Shown here in pieces: positions 37,618 to 48,850 of a DNA stretch of 64,000 nt. Positions within the stretch are counted from its first letter, which is position 1; every line of letters starts with the position of its first letter. The translations under genes and the position numbers were made by a program. Under the pieces are notes generated by a model. The model saw only the letters and a program-made list of their open reading frames with translations. It did not search any database and was not told the origin of the DNA. The DNA comes from Luteimonas chenhongjianii (GTDB taxonomy: Bacteria > Pseudomonadota > Gammaproteobacteria > Xanthomonadales > Xanthomonadaceae): contig NZ_CP023406.1 of assembly GCF_002327105.1 (NCBI RefSeq), positions 496,001 to 560,000 on the forward strand, in the 5' to 3' direction.

Positions 37618-38361
37618 TTAGACCTTGGCCGGCATGTCGCCGACGCGCGAACCGGTGGCGAAGAAGTCGTGCAGGTCGTGCGCGAACGTGTCGAGCTTGT
37701 TGTTCGTGCCGCGGTTGAGGCGGACGAAGAAGTTGTAGCCCAGCACCGCCGGGATCGCGACGCCCAGACCGATCGCGGTCATGATCAGCGCCTCGCCGAC
37801 CGGACCCGCCACCGCGCCGATGTCGGCCTGGCCGCTGGCACCGATGCGGATCAGGGCGCGGTAGATGCCCCACACCGTACCGAGCAGACCCACGAACGGC
37901 GCGGTCGCACCGACGGTGGCGAGCACGGTCAGACCATCTTCAAGCTTCAGCGATTCGCGGGTCACGGCCTGGCGCAGGGCGCGGTCGACGAACTCCGAAC
38001 GGTTCAGCGACTCGACGAGACGCGAACCTTCGTGACGCTGGTGATGGGCGGCTGCCTGGGCGGCGTCGAGGGCGACCTTCGAGAAGGGCTCGCTCTTGGG
38101 CTGCTCTTCCATGAAGCGGATCGCGTCCTGGGCGTTGTGCGTTTCCCAGAACGTGTTGATCACGCGGTCAGTACTGCCGCGCAGACGGGCAGCCTTGATG
38201 GCGTTGTAGATGATCCAGAAGATCGACATCGCGGACATCACGATCAGCACGATGAGCACGGTCCAGTTGACCGCGTCCATGTGCTCGATCATGTCGGCGA
38301 AGCCCATCTGCTGCAGACCTGCAGCGTTGGACACAGCGGCGTTGGTGGTTTCCTGCAGCAT
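37618..38361 (-). CDS. exbB: ExbB proton-channel subunit
   Basis: ExbB forms the pentameric proton channel of the TonB motor. The 247-residue MotA/TolQ/ExbB protein has a first helix near residues 33-52 (TVLIVLIVMSAMSIFWIIY). Two more helices lie in the C-terminal half (VGATAPFVGLLGTVWGIYRAL and ALIMTAIGLGVAIPAVLGYN, each cited by its core), including the Thr/Glu-lined channel segment. The N-terminal periplasmic extension (about 30 residues) is typical of xanthomonads. Confidence 0.95.
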   Translation of the reverse strand: MLQETTNAAVSNAAGLQQMGFADMIEHMDAVNWTVLIVLIVMSAMSIFWIIYNAIKAARLRGSTDRVINTFWETHNAQDAIRFMEEQPKSEPFSKVALDAAQAAAHHQRHEGSRLVESLNRSEFVDRALRQAVTRESLKLEDGLTVLATVGATAPFVGLLGTVWGIYRALIRIGASGQADIGAVAGPVGEALIMTAIGLGVAIPAVLGYNFFVRLNRGTNNKLDTFAHDLHDFFATGSRVGDMPAKV

Positions 38362-38459
38362 GACGCTTACCTTCTAGATGTAGTGGTTTGAAGAGTGGAA
38401 CATTGACGCGGAACAGCGGGGGTCCGACGGACCCCGTTGTATCGGGTGACGCGTGAGGA

Positions 38460-39125
38460 TCAGCCGAGCTTGAAGTCGACCGGAACACGGACGCGACCGG
38501 CAGCCGGCTTGCCGTTCTGCATGGCCGGCGCGAACGACCACTTGCGTGCGGCCTCGATCGCAGCGCGATCAAGGTCGCGATTGCGGCTGGACTTCTCGAC
38601 CGACACGTTGGTGACGTTGCCGCTGGCATCGACGTCGATGACCAGGATCACCGTGCCCTCGATCTGCGCGCGAGCGGCCGCAGGCGGGTAACGCGGCGGA
38701 TTCATGTTCTTCGACGAGATGTCGACGCTGGCGCCGATGTCGGCGACCGCGGCTGGCGGCGACGGAGGTGCCGGCGGCGGAGCCGGGGTATCCATCGGTG
38801 ACGGATCGTCGAACACGACCGGCGGGGCCTCCGGCGGCGGCGGCACGGGCGTCGGGCGCGGCGGTGTCAGCTCCTTGATCGGAGTCGGCTTCGGCGGTTC
38901 CGGCGGCGGCGGCGGCGGCGGGGGGGGCGGCGGCGGCGGTTCGATGATCACCACACGCGTGGCGGCTTCTTCCTGCTGCGCGGCATTGGGCGGGTTGACC
39001 GGCGCCAGCAGCAGCATGATTGCGGCGGCATGGAACGCGACCACCATCGTGAAGCCGGCAATGCGACCCCAGTTGAGGCCCTCGTCTTCGTCGTTCGTGT
39101 TGGTCGTCGTCGAGCGTAGCGTCAT
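38460..39125 (-). CDS. tonB: TonB energy transducer
   Basis: TonB spans the periplasm and contacts receptor TonB boxes. The 221-residue protein has an N-terminal anchor helix (residues about 23-42), a long proline-rich stretch (PPPPPPPPPPPEPPKPTP, about residues 70-87) and a C-terminal TonB domain ending YPPAAARAQIEGTV... AIEAARKWSFAPA. A VDASGNVTNVSV strand is visible. The promoter region 39126-39259 is AT-rich, with TATAAG at about 39214-39219 on the minus strand. First gene of tonB-exbB-exbD1-exbD2. Confidence 0.95.
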   Translation of the reverse strand: MTLRSTTTNTNDEDEGLNWGRIAGFTMVVAFHAAAIMLLLAPVNPPNAAQQEEAATRVVIIEPPPPPPPPPPPPPEPPKPTPIKELTPPRPTPVPPPPEAPPVVFDDPSPMDTPAPPPAPPSPPAAVADIGASVDISSKNMNPPRYPPAAARAQIEGTVILVIDVDASGNVTNVSVEKSSRNRDLDRAAIEAARKWSFAPAMQNGKPAAGRVRVPVDFKLG

Positions 39126-39259
39126 GCGAAGAACTCTGGTGGGGCCGGGGAGGTACGCCCCGGTGGAAATGTCGATCTACCGCCCTGTCGGGCGGCAGGA
39201 ACCCTAAAGCTTATACCAATCCGAGTAGCCTGCACCATCAAAATTCAGGCAACTTTTTC

Positions 39260-40516
39260 TTAACGTCCCGAGATGATGCGCTCGGCGTCCGTGTTGGATT
39301 TCAGGCCTTTCGCAATCGCCTGACGCGCCGCTTCCTGGGCTTCCGAGGTGCGTCCTTCCTGATGCAGGACGCGCGCGAGATTGAGATACGTCTCGCCATT
39401 CTCGGCGAGTGGCGCTGCCTTGCGCCAGGCGGCAATCGCCGGCTCGATCTGCTCGGAGAAGTAGTGTGCCTGACCGAGCGCCGCCATGGTGCGGTAATCC
39501 TCCTTGAGGATGTTCTTCTGCAGGCCCTCGTTGATCACCGCGATGGCCTCACGTTCCTTGTTGTCGCTGTTGAGGTACAGCGCGTAAAGGTTGCGGTACT
39601 CGCTTTCCTCGGTCAGCTGCCCGGCGGCGCGCAGGCGTTCGAACACCTCGATCGCCTTGTCGTTCTGATCGGTCTGCAGATACGACACCGCGAGGTTGAT
39701 CTGCGAGCGCTTGTCGTCCGGAGTGGCCTGGGCGACCTGCTCGGCCAGGCGCGTCGCCTCGGCGGTGTTGCCCGACTCGGCGTACGCGCCCATCAGCAGC
39801 TGCGTCCACTGCGGGTCGACATCGCCGCCCGATTCCACCAGCGGCTTGAGCGTTGCGATCGCCTCGGGATAGCGCTCGAGACGATAGAGCATGTTGCCCT
39901 TCAGGGCCTGGTCCTTGGGATCGTTCGAGCCGGACTCGGCGAGGTAACGGTCCAGCGACGCGAGCGCTTCGTCGTACTGCTGCTCCTGGGCCTGCAACTG
40001 GGCCAGCATCAGCATCGACTGGAAGTGGTTGTTGTTGTCGAGACCGCCGGTGTCGATCGCCTGCTGGAGGTAGGTCTTGGCGCGCTCGTTGTCTTCATTG
40101 AGCAGCAGCTGGGCGCCGAGCAGGGCCGCCATCGACTTGTCGTAGGCATTGGCACGTTCGTTGGCGAGGATCTCGTCGGCGATCGGCAACCCCTTGGCGG
40201 CATCGTTCTGGTTGCTGGCTTCAGACAGCGCGTTGAGCTGCTTGATCAGGCTCTGGCTCGCCGCCACGCCCGGTTCCTGACGGGTGGCGCTGGGGAAGCG
40301 GGCTTCGACGACGGGCGCGGCGCGAGTGGAACGGCGCTCATTGCGCTCGCTGCTGCGCGAGGACCGGTCGACCCGGCGGCGCTCGCTGCGATCCTCGCCT
40401 TCGCTACGCGCGTTGCCGCCTTCTTCCTGGGCGAACGCGGTCGGCGCCGCGAATGCGAGCAGCACGGTGCTCAGGGCGGCGGCCAGGGCCTGCTGGGACA
40501 TGCGGGACTTCGACAT
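39260..40516 (-). CDS. exported TPR-repeat protein
   Basis: The 418-residue precursor has a signal peptide (ending TAFA-QEE), a basic Arg/Ser/Glu-rich segment (about residues 38-68) and then roughly eight degenerate tetratricopeptide repeats (for example YDEALASLDRYLAES, YPEAIATLKPLVES, NDKAIEVFERLRAAG). It is thus a periplasmic protein-interaction scaffold. No catalytic motif was seen. Its place between gyrB/M48 peptidase and tonB is conserved in Xanthomonas. Confidence 0.85.
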   Translation of the reverse strand: MSKSRMSQQALAAALSTVLLAFAAPTAFAQEEGGNARSEGEDRSERRRVDRSSRSSERNERRSTRAAPVVEARFPSATRQEPGVAASQSLIKQLNALSEASNQNDAAKGLPIADEILANERANAYDKSMAALLGAQLLLNEDNERAKTYLQQAIDTGGLDNNNHFQSMLMLAQLQAQEQQYDEALASLDRYLAESGSNDPKDQALKGNMLYRLERYPEAIATLKPLVESGGDVDPQWTQLLMGAYAESGNTAEATRLAEQVAQATPDDKRSQINLAVSYLQTDQNDKAIEVFERLRAAGQLTEESEYRNLYALYLNSDNKEREAIAVINEGLQKNILKEDYRTMAALGQAHYFSEQIEPAIAAWRKAAPLAENGETYLNLARVLHQEGRTSEAQEAARQAIAKGLKSNTDAERIISGR

Positions 40517-40624
40517 CGTTTACCTCGATTGGCAGGTGCCCGCGCAGACACGGGGGCGGGAAGCTGGAACGGCGATTATCGCCGGAAGAATGCGGGCCTG
40601 TATTGCACGAAGAGGCGGCCCGCG

Positions 40625-41437
40625 TCAGCCGCAGCGCGGGCGCTTGCCTGCGGCCTGGGCCTGTTCGTAGACCGGCACCAGGCTCGCGGCGCGCGTCTGC
40701 AGTTCGCTGATGCGGCTCTGGGGATCGGGATGGGTCGACAGCCACTGCGGCGGACGACTGCCGCCGCTGGCCGCGATCATGTTCTGCCACAGGCCGACTG
40801 CCGCACGCGGATCGAAGCCCGCCTTGGCCATCAGGTCCTGGCCGACGACATCCGCCTCGGTTTCCTGGACGCGCGTGCCGGGCAGCAGGAACAGTCCCTG
40901 CGCGGCGGCGCCACCGAGCTGGCTGGTCGCCTGTTGCGCGCCTTCGCCGTAACGCGAGCCCGCCAGCGCACCGACCACGCCCAGGGCGCCCTGGGCGCCG
41001 ATCTGGCGGGTGACGCGTTCATCGTGATGGTTTGCATACACGTGCCCGATCTCGTGCGCTATGACCGCCGCCAGCTGGTCCTGGTCCTTCGCGACATTGA
41101 GGATCCCGGTGTGCACGCCCACCTTGCCGCCCGGCAGAGCGAAGGCGTTGGGGTTGTCGTCGACGAAGACCACCGATTCCCAGTTGAGCTGCTGCCAGTT
41201 GGGTGGCAGCTCGCGCACGATGTCGGTGACGATGCAACGCACGTACGCCTGCTGCTTGGCGTCAGGGGAGGCGCGCATCTTCGCCTTGGTGTCGGCGAAA
41301 GCCTCGAGGCCCATCTGGTTAAGCTGCGCCTGGCTGACGGCGCCGACGTACTGGGTACGCCCGGTGGGGGACGTGGTCGTCGCGCAGCCGGCAAGCAGCA
41401 GGGCGGCGGCAAGCGCTGCGATCGGCGTTTTCATCAC
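40625..41437 (-). CDS. M48-family metallopeptidase lipoprotein
   Basis: The 270-residue protein has a lipobox (LLAGC, Cys18) and an M48 peptidase domain with the zinc motif HEIGH (His128, Glu129, His132). A downstream Glu (VQETEADVVGQDLM) gives the third ligand. It resembles E. coli LoiP/YcaL, which are outer-membrane-associated proteases in envelope quality control. It lies 92 bases from gyrB in the same direction. Confidence 0.92.
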   Translation of the reverse strand: MMKTPIAALAAALLLAGCATTTSPTGRTQYVGAVSQAQLNQMGLEAFADTKAKMRASPDAKQQAYVRCIVTDIVRELPPNWQQLNWESVVFVDDNPNAFALPGGKVGVHTGILNVAKDQDQLAAVIAHEIGHVYANHHDERVTRQIGAQGALGVVGALAGSRYGEGAQQATSQLGGAAAQGLFLLPGTRVQETEADVVGQDLMAKAGFDPRAAVGLWQNMIAASGGSRPPQWLSTHPDPQSRISELQTRAASLVPVYEQAQAAGKRPRCG

Positions 41438-41529
41438 GGGACTTCCCTATTCAAGAACCCTCGTTGTAGAGCGGCGCAGATTAACGCGCCGTCAATCCGA
41501 CTCGGAGGGGGGCACACGGGCAGTGTGGG

Positions 41530-44076
<2,547 letters not shown>

Positions 44077-44080
44077 TCAT

Positions 44081-44096
44081 TGTTCCACGTGGAACA
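44081..44096. promoter_or_regulatory. parS site 1 (ParB binding)
   Basis: TGTTCCACGTGGAACA is a perfect 16-bp palindrome matching the chromosomal parS consensus, in the gyrB-recF gap. Confidence 0.9.
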
Positions 44097-44140
44097 ACAT
44101 CCGCCGGGCGAATGATTCTGCATGCGGGCCAGACGCGGAT

Positions 44141-45238
44141 TCAGCCAGCCCGAAGCTCGCCATGTTCCACGTGGAACATGGCTGCGTCTACCAGCAGTTC
44201 AGCCGGCCAATGCGCGGGCCGCTCGGTACCCGAGATCAGGACCTGTGCCTGCATCCGGTGCAGGTAGTCGAGCACCTGGTGCTGGTGGTGCCGATCCAGT
44301 TCGGAGGCGAGGTCGTCCAAAGCAATGATCGGCCATCGCCCCTGCGAACGCGCGGCGCAGTCCTGCGCCTGGGCCATCAGGCAGCACAACGCCGCCTGCT
44401 TGGCCTGCCCACGTGAAAGCAAGCCCTGCTCGGGGCGATCCTCGAACCGGATCCGCCAGTCCGCGCGATGCGGTCCGACACTGGTGTAGCCGACGGCCCG
44501 ATCGCGATCCCGGGCGACCAGCAGGGCATCGGCCAAGGAAAGCTCCTGGCGGCGCCATCCGGGGTGGAAGACGAGCTCCGGAAGCCCAAGCCCGGGCGCG
44601 ATGTCGGCGGCAACCGCCTGCACTGCACCGTGCAGGCGCCTCAGGTAGGCATCCCGGCGGCTGTCGAGCGGTTGCGCCGCCTCGACGAGCTCAAGGTCCC
44701 AGGCGTCCAACTGCGGATTCGACACCCCGGACTTGAGCAACGCATTGCGCTGGCGCAGCGCTCGCGCGTAACGGCGCCACTGCGGCAGGAAATCCTGTTC
44801 CACGTGGAACAACCCCCAATCGAGGAAGCGGCGACGCACCTCGCTGCTGCCGGAAATCAATGCGTGGCTGCCGGGCTCGAACGTCACCACCATCAGCGCC
44901 GCGCACAGCTCGCCCAGCTGCCCTACGTCGGCGCCGTCCAGCCGTCCGCTCCACTCTTGGCCGGTATGTCGGAGTCCCGCCCGGCGCAGTTGGCCGTCCA
45001 GCGCTTCGCCATCGCTCCATTCGACGAAGACCTCGAGCGCATCCGCGCCTCGCCGGATCAGGCCATCGCGCACGCGGCCGCGAAAGCTCCGGCCGTAGGC
45101 CATCACATGCAGCCCTTCCAGAACGCTGGTCTTGCCGGCGCCGTTGTCACCGAGCAGCAGGTTGAGGCCAGCGGCCGGACGGAGCGACACGGCCTGGAGA
45201 TTGCGCACATTGCGAAGATCGAGCCGGGTGAGGCGCAT
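44141..45238 (-). CDS. recF: RecF recombination/repair ATPase
   Basis: RecF binds gapped DNA and helps load RecA. The 365-residue protein has Walker A GDNGAGKTS (residues 30-38), signature SRGQAKQAALCCLMAQA and Walker B IALDDLASELD. The ATG at 45238 is the family start (MRLTRLDLRNVRNL); the longer frame reads through a parS site and is rejected. Two parS palindromes lie inside the gene and are read as FHVEQ and FHVEH, so coding and segregation sequence coincide. Confidence 0.96.
   Translation of the reverse strand: MRLTRLDLRNVRNLQAVSLRPAAGLNLLLGDNGAGKTSVLEGLHVMAYGRSFRGRVRDGLIRRGADALEVFVEWSDGEALDGQLRRAGLRHTGQEWSGRLDGADVGQLGELCAALMVVTFEPGSHALISGSSEVRRRFLDWGLFHVEQDFLPQWRRYARALRQRNALLKSGVSNPQLDAWDLELVEAAQPLDSRRDAYLRRLHGAVQAVAADIAPGLGLPELVFHPGWRRQELSLADALLVARDRDRAVGYTSVGPHRADWRIRFEDRPEQGLLSRGQAKQAALCCLMAQAQDCAARSQGRWPIIALDDLASELDRHHQHQVLDYLHRMQAQVLISGTERPAHWPAELLVDAAMFHVEHGELRAG
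44163..44178. promoter_or_regulatory. parS site 2, within the 3' end of recF
   Basis: TGTTCCACGTGGAACA, perfect palindrome, encodes the FHVEH residues close to the RecF C-terminus. Confidence 0.9.
44796..44811. promoter_or_regulatory. parS site 3, inside recF
   Basis: TGTTCCACGTGGAACA, perfect palindrome, encodes LFHVEQ in the middle of RecF. Confidence 0.9.
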
Positions 45239-45297
45239 GGCGGACCTGGAAGCGGTGGGAGCAGAACGGACGACGCCCGGACTGGGCCGGGCGTCGG

Positions 45298-45311
45298 GTT
45301 TCACGTGAAAC
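45298..45311. promoter_or_regulatory. parS site 4, between recF and dnaN (T/A variant)
   Basis: GTTTCACGTGAAAC is the canonical B. subtilis-like parS core; flanks are G and A. It lies 59 bases upstream of the recF start and just past the dnaN stop. Confidence 0.85.
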
Positions 45312-45323
45312 ATCCTCGTTTCG

Positions 45324-46424
45324 TCAGAGTCGCAGCGGCATCACGACATGGCGGCTGCGTTCATCGGTCGCCTCCCGCACCAGCGCCGACGAATTGGCAT
45401 CACGCAATTTCAGGATCACGCGCTCACCACGTAACGCGGTCAATGCGTCGAGCAGGTAGTTCACGTTGAAGCCCACCGCGAGGTCGTCGACCTTGGTTTC
45501 AGCCTCGACTTCCTCGTGCGCTTCTTCCTGCTCGGGGTTGTGCGCGTTGATCCGCACGGTGCCCGGCGAAACCTCGAGGCGGACGCCGCGGTATTTCTCG
45601 TTCGACAGGATTGCCACGCGCTGCAGCGCGGCGCGCAGCAGTTCACGGTCGATCGTGACTTCGCGGTCGGCGCCGATCGGGATGACCGCCTCGTAGTCAG
45701 GAAAGCGGCCGTCGATCAGCTTGCTGGTGAATGTCACGTCATCGCGCTTGACCCGCAGGTGGTTGCGGCCCAGCTCCAGCTCGAGGGTCTTGTCGCCACC
45801 CTCGAGCAGACGCTGCAGCTCGGTCACACCCTTGCGCGGCAGGATGATCTGGCGCTTGGTCTGAACCGCGGTGTCGAGCGTGGTTTCGCACAGTGCCAGG
45901 CGGTGGCCGTCGGTCGCGACGCAGCGCAGGCGCGTATCGCTGAGGTCGAACAGCAGGCCGTTGAGGTAATAGCGCACGTCCTGCTGGGCCATCGCGAACG
46001 CCGTCCGCTCGATGAGTTCCTTCAGGGCCGCCTCTGGAACCGCGATGCGGTCGGTGGCCTCGACCTCGTCCACCGAGGGGAAATCGCCGGCCGGCAGGCT
46101 CGACAGCGAGAAGCGGCTGCGCCCGGCCTGCACGGTGATCTTCTCACCGGACTGCGAGATCAAAACCTTGCTGCCATCGGGGAGCGCCCGAACGATATCG
46201 AACAGCTTGCGGGCCGGGACCGTGGTCTCACCGTCCTGGGCGTCGTCGACGGGGCGGCGCGAGACCATTTCGACTTCGAGGTCAGTGCCGGTCAGCGAGA
46301 GCTGGCCGTCCTGGACCTGGACCAGCAGGTTGGCGAGCACGGGCAGCGTCTGGCGGCGCTCGACGACATTGACGACCTGGGCCAGCGGCTTGAGCAGAGT
46401 TTCGCGTTGGAGACTGAAACGCAT
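45324..46424 (-). CDS. dnaN: DNA polymerase III beta sliding clamp
   Basis: DnaN is the ring-shaped processivity clamp. The 366-residue protein shows the three repeated clamp domains and the family start MRFSLQRETLLKPLAQVVNVVERRQT, cited here by its first and last residues (MRFSLQ to RRQT). LVQVQDGQLSLTGTDLE and the C-terminal VVMPLRL, which ends the peptide-binding pocket, are present. It is the second gene after dnaA; the 253-base gap between them looks like oriC. Confidence 0.98.
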   Translation of the reverse strand: MRFSLQRETLLKPLAQVVNVVERRQTLPVLANLLVQVQDGQLSLTGTDLEVEMVSRRPVDDAQDGETTVPARKLFDIVRALPDGSKVLISQSGEKITVQAGRSRFSLSSLPAGDFPSVDEVEATDRIAVPEAALKELIERTAFAMAQQDVRYYLNGLLFDLSDTRLRCVATDGHRLALCETTLDTAVQTKRQIILPRKGVTELQRLLEGGDKTLELELGRNHLRVKRDDVTFTSKLIDGRFPDYEAVIPIGADREVTIDRELLRAALQRVAILSNEKYRGVRLEVSPGTVRINAHNPEQEEAHEEVEAETKVDDLAVGFNVNYLLDALTALRGERVILKLRDANSSALVREATDERSRHVVMPLRL

Positions 46425-46677
46425 GACGGTGTTATCCCCTTGTCCCGTGCTTTTATAGAAAGGATATAAATCTAAAGATGGTGGTGCTGGGTGACGCCAA
46501 AATCAGTGGATATCTAGCGCAACCCGTTGAAACAAATGAATTTTTTCGACTCTCAAACGCGGTGGACAGCGGGGGCTGGAGAGGTGGATGAAGCTGTGGA
46601 CAAGTTCTTGCCCCTCAAACTGTCCACAGGCTCTCCCCAATGCGTCCCGGAGTTGTACAAACCCCGGAACGCACAGC
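46425..46677. other. probable chromosomal replication origin oriC
   Basis: The dnaA-dnaN gap is strikingly AT-rich in a GC-rich genome (46450-46476 and 46528-46546). It contains DnaA-box-like 9-mers: TGTGGACAA (46595-46603, one mismatch) and, with two mismatches each, TTATCCCCT (46432-46440), AGTGGATAT (46505-46513), GGTGGATGA (46583-46591) and CTGTCCACA (46620-46628). In Xanthomonas this gap is reported as functional oriC (from memory). The dnaA-rpmH gap is GC-rich with no box. It also carries the dnaN promoter. Confidence 0.65.
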
Positions 46678-48015
46678 TTACTCGCTGAGTTTGCGGATCA
46701 GCTTGTCCCAATCCTCGCGCAATTTGCCGTCGCTTTCGATAAGCGTGCGGATCTGGCGGCAGGCATGCAGCACCGTGGTGTGGTCACGGCCGGCAAAGGC
46801 CTCTCCGATCTCGGGCAGGCTGTGTTCGGTCAGCTCCTTCGACAGGGCCATGGCCACCTGCCGGGGGCGCGCCAGCGAGCGCGTACGGCGCTTGGAGAGC
46901 AGCTCCTTGATCTGCAGGCCGTAGTAGTCGGCCACCACCTTCTGGATGTTGGAGATGCTGATCGCCTGCTGCTGGGCACGTAGCAGGTCGCGCAACGTCT
47001 CCTGGGCGAACTCGACCGTGATCGGGCGTCCCATGAAGTTCGCGCGTGCCGCCAGCGTATTGAGCGCGCCCTCGAGATCGCGCACGTTCGAGTGCATTTT
47101 CTTGGCCAGCAGGAACGCCACGTCGTCGGGCACGACGGTGCCGCGCTCGGCGGCCTTGGCCAGCACGATCGCTGCGCGGGTTTCGAAGTCGGGCGGATCG
47201 ATGGCCACCGACAGACCCCAGGACAGGCGCGACTTGAGCCGTGGCTCCAGCCCTTCCACCTCGCGGGGATAGCGGTCGCAGGTCATGATGATCTGCTGCT
47301 TGCTGTCGAACAGCGTATTGAAGGTGTGGAAGAACTCTTCCTGGGTGCGGTCCTTGCCGGCGAAGAACTGGATGTCGTCGATCAGCAGCGCGTCGATCTG
47401 GCGGAACTGGCGCTTGAACTGGTCCGAGGTCTTTTCCTGGATCGAGCGGAAGAACGCGCTGTAGAACTCCTCCGAGCGCAGGTAGAGCACCCGGGCGCGC
47501 GGATTCTGCCGGCGCATCTCGTTGCCCGCGGCGAACATCAGGTGGGTCTTGCCCAGCCCCGTGCCGCCATAGAGCAGCAACGGGTTGTGCGCACGGTCGC
47601 CGGGCTTGAGCGCGGCTTGCCATGCGGCGGCACGACCCATCTGGTTGCTGCGGCCTTCGACAAAGTTGTCGAAGCTGTAATGGCTGTCCATGTTGCCGGC
47701 GAAGGCTTCGATCGGCGCCGCCGCTGCGGCGCGGCTGTCGAAGATCGAGGTCGGCGTCGCCTGGGCGGGCGCCGCGGCGCGCGGCATCGACCCGACCTGG
47801 AGACTCACGTCCTCGATGCCGGCGAAATGCTCGAGCAGCTCGCGGATGCGCGGCATGTAGCGTGCCTGCACTTCGTCGCGGACGAAGGCATTGGGCGCGT
47901 ACAGCACGGTCGAGCGGTCATCGGCGTGGGCCTGCAAGGGCTTGAGCCAGGTGTGGACATCCTCGGCCGGAAACTCGGCTTCGAGGCGTTGGAGGCAGCG
48001 GGGCCAGGCATCCAT
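46678..48015 (-). CDS. dnaA: chromosomal replication initiator DnaA
   Basis: DnaA binds 9-mer boxes at oriC and melts the origin. The 445-residue protein has the DnaB/helper domain I ([16 protein letters not shown]), an Ala/Pro linker (about 78-105), AAA+ Walker [10 protein letters not shown] (about 150-158), [12 protein letters not shown], and the C-terminal box-binding [12 protein letters not shown]. The ATG at 48015 matches the Xanthomonas start. A longer frame from 48198 would add 60 residues of unlike sequence that overlap the rpmH promoter region. Confidence 0.97.
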   Translation of the reverse strand: MDAWPRCLQRLEAEFPAEDVHTWLKPLQAHADDRSTVLYAPNAFVRDEVQARYMPRIRELLEHFAGIEDVSLQVGSMPRAAAPAQATPTSIFDSRAAAAAPIEAFAGNMDSHYSFDNFVEGRSNQMGRAAAWQAALKPGDRAHNPLLLYGGTGLGKTHLMFAAGNEMRRQNPRARVLYLRSEEFYSAFFRSIQEKTSDQFKRQFRQIDALLIDDIQFFAGKDRTQEEFFHTFNTLFDSKQQIIMTCDRYPREVEGLEPRLKSRLSWGLSVAIDPPDFETRAAIVLAKAAERGTVVPDDVAFLLAKKMHSNVRDLEGALNTLAARANFMGRPITVEFAQETLRDLLRAQQQAISISNIQKVVADYYGLQIKELLSKRRTRSLARPRQVAMALSKELTEHSLPEIGEAFAGRDHTTVLHACRQIRTLIESDGKLREDWDKLIRKLSE

Positions 48016-48147
48016 CATGCGGCGGAATTCGACAAAGCGGGCGCCGCCGCGCGAATGCGCGGTCCGGTCGCCGGAGAAGGGCAGGCAGACTACCATGTCG
48101 CCACCGCGTCCCCGAGGAACGGAGTCGCGCGGGCGCCGGGCCCCGGC

Positions 48148-48177
48148 TTGACCGGCGCGGTGCCAGGCCGCTAGAAT
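48148..48177 (+). promoter_or_regulatory. sigma-70 promoter of rpmH-rnpA
   Basis: TTGACC (48148-48153, five of six consensus) and TAGAAT (48172-48177, five of six) are 18 bases apart, 41 bases before the rpmH ATG. Confidence 0.8.
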
Positions 48178-48218
48178 TTCCGGTTCCTTATTCGTCACGT
48201 TGCCCGAAGGGCTCGACC

Positions 48219-48359
48219 ATGGCTACCAAGCGCACCTACCAGCCCAGCAACCTCAAGCGCAAGCGCGACCACGGCTTCCGTGCGCGCATGGCGACGGCCG
48301 ACGGCCGCAAGATCCTCGCGCGTCGCCGCGCGAAGGGCCGCAAGGTCCTCTCGGCCTGA
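48219..48359 (+). CDS. rpmH: 50S ribosomal protein L34
   Basis: The 46-residue, very basic protein has the invariant L34 pattern ([18 protein letters not shown] then [11 protein letters not shown]). It is part of the large ribosomal subunit. It is too short for most gene finders' length cut-offs but unmistakable. It is divergent from dnaA and followed 61 bases later by rnpA, the universal order. Confidence 0.98.
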   Translation: MATKRTYQPSNLKRKRDHGFRARMATADGRKILARRRAKGRKVLSA

Positions 48360-48420
48360 AGCTCTCCGGGCCGGTGAGTCGCCTCCGCGTACTCACCGCC
48401 CGTCCCGCAGCGCTGATTCC

Positions 48421-48837
48421 ATGACCGCCGGTGTCCGCTATCCGCGGCACGTGCGTGTGCGCGCGCGTGCGGATTTCGATCGCATCTTCGCCAGCGCGAC
48501 GCGAACCGCGTCGCCGACGCTGGCCGTGCACCTGCTGCCTGAAGCCGGCCCGGCGCGTCTGGGCCTGGCGGTCTCGCGCAAGGTCGACAAGCGCGCGGTC
48601 GGGCGCAACCGGATCAAGCGTACGCTGCGCGATGCATTCCGCCTGCTGCAGCCCCAGCTCCGCTCGGGCAGCTATGTCGTCGTGGCCCGCCCCGCCGCAG
48701 CCCAGCTCGACAATGCCGCGCTGCGCGCCGCGTTCCTGAGCGTGCTCAAGCGCGCCCGCGCGTTGCCGCCGTCATCCGCGGCCGGCACAATGCCTGCCAC
48801 CCAGATTCCACCCACGCCGGCATCGCCCGGCGCATGA
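48421..48837 (+). CDS. rnpA: ribonuclease P protein component
   Basis: RnpA helps the RNase P RNA mature tRNA 5' ends. The 138-residue basic protein has VRARADFDRIF near the start and the signature KVDKRAVGRNRIKRTLRDAF with the RNR core. The C-terminal 20 residues are a Pro/Thr/Ser-rich extension not needed for the fold. The ATG at 48421 sits after the rpmH stop. yidC follows after 13 bases; the small yidD gene normally found here is absent. Confidence 0.94.
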   Translation: MTAGVRYPRHVRVRARADFDRIFASATRTASPTLAVHLLPEAGPARLGLAVSRKVDKRAVGRNRIKRTLRDAFRLLQPQLRSGSYVVVARPAAAQLDNAALRAAFLSVLKRARALPPSSAAGTMPATQIPPTPASPGA

Positions 48838-48850
48838 GCATGCCCGCCTG

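Noticed and set aside
38890..38945. GGCGGC tract as a repeat element
   Set aside because: It encodes the normal proline-rich spacer of TonB on the other strand.
45239..45313. RecF start at 45313 (MFHVKP...)
   Set aside because: The extra 25 residues are encoded by parS site 4 and do not match RecF N-termini.
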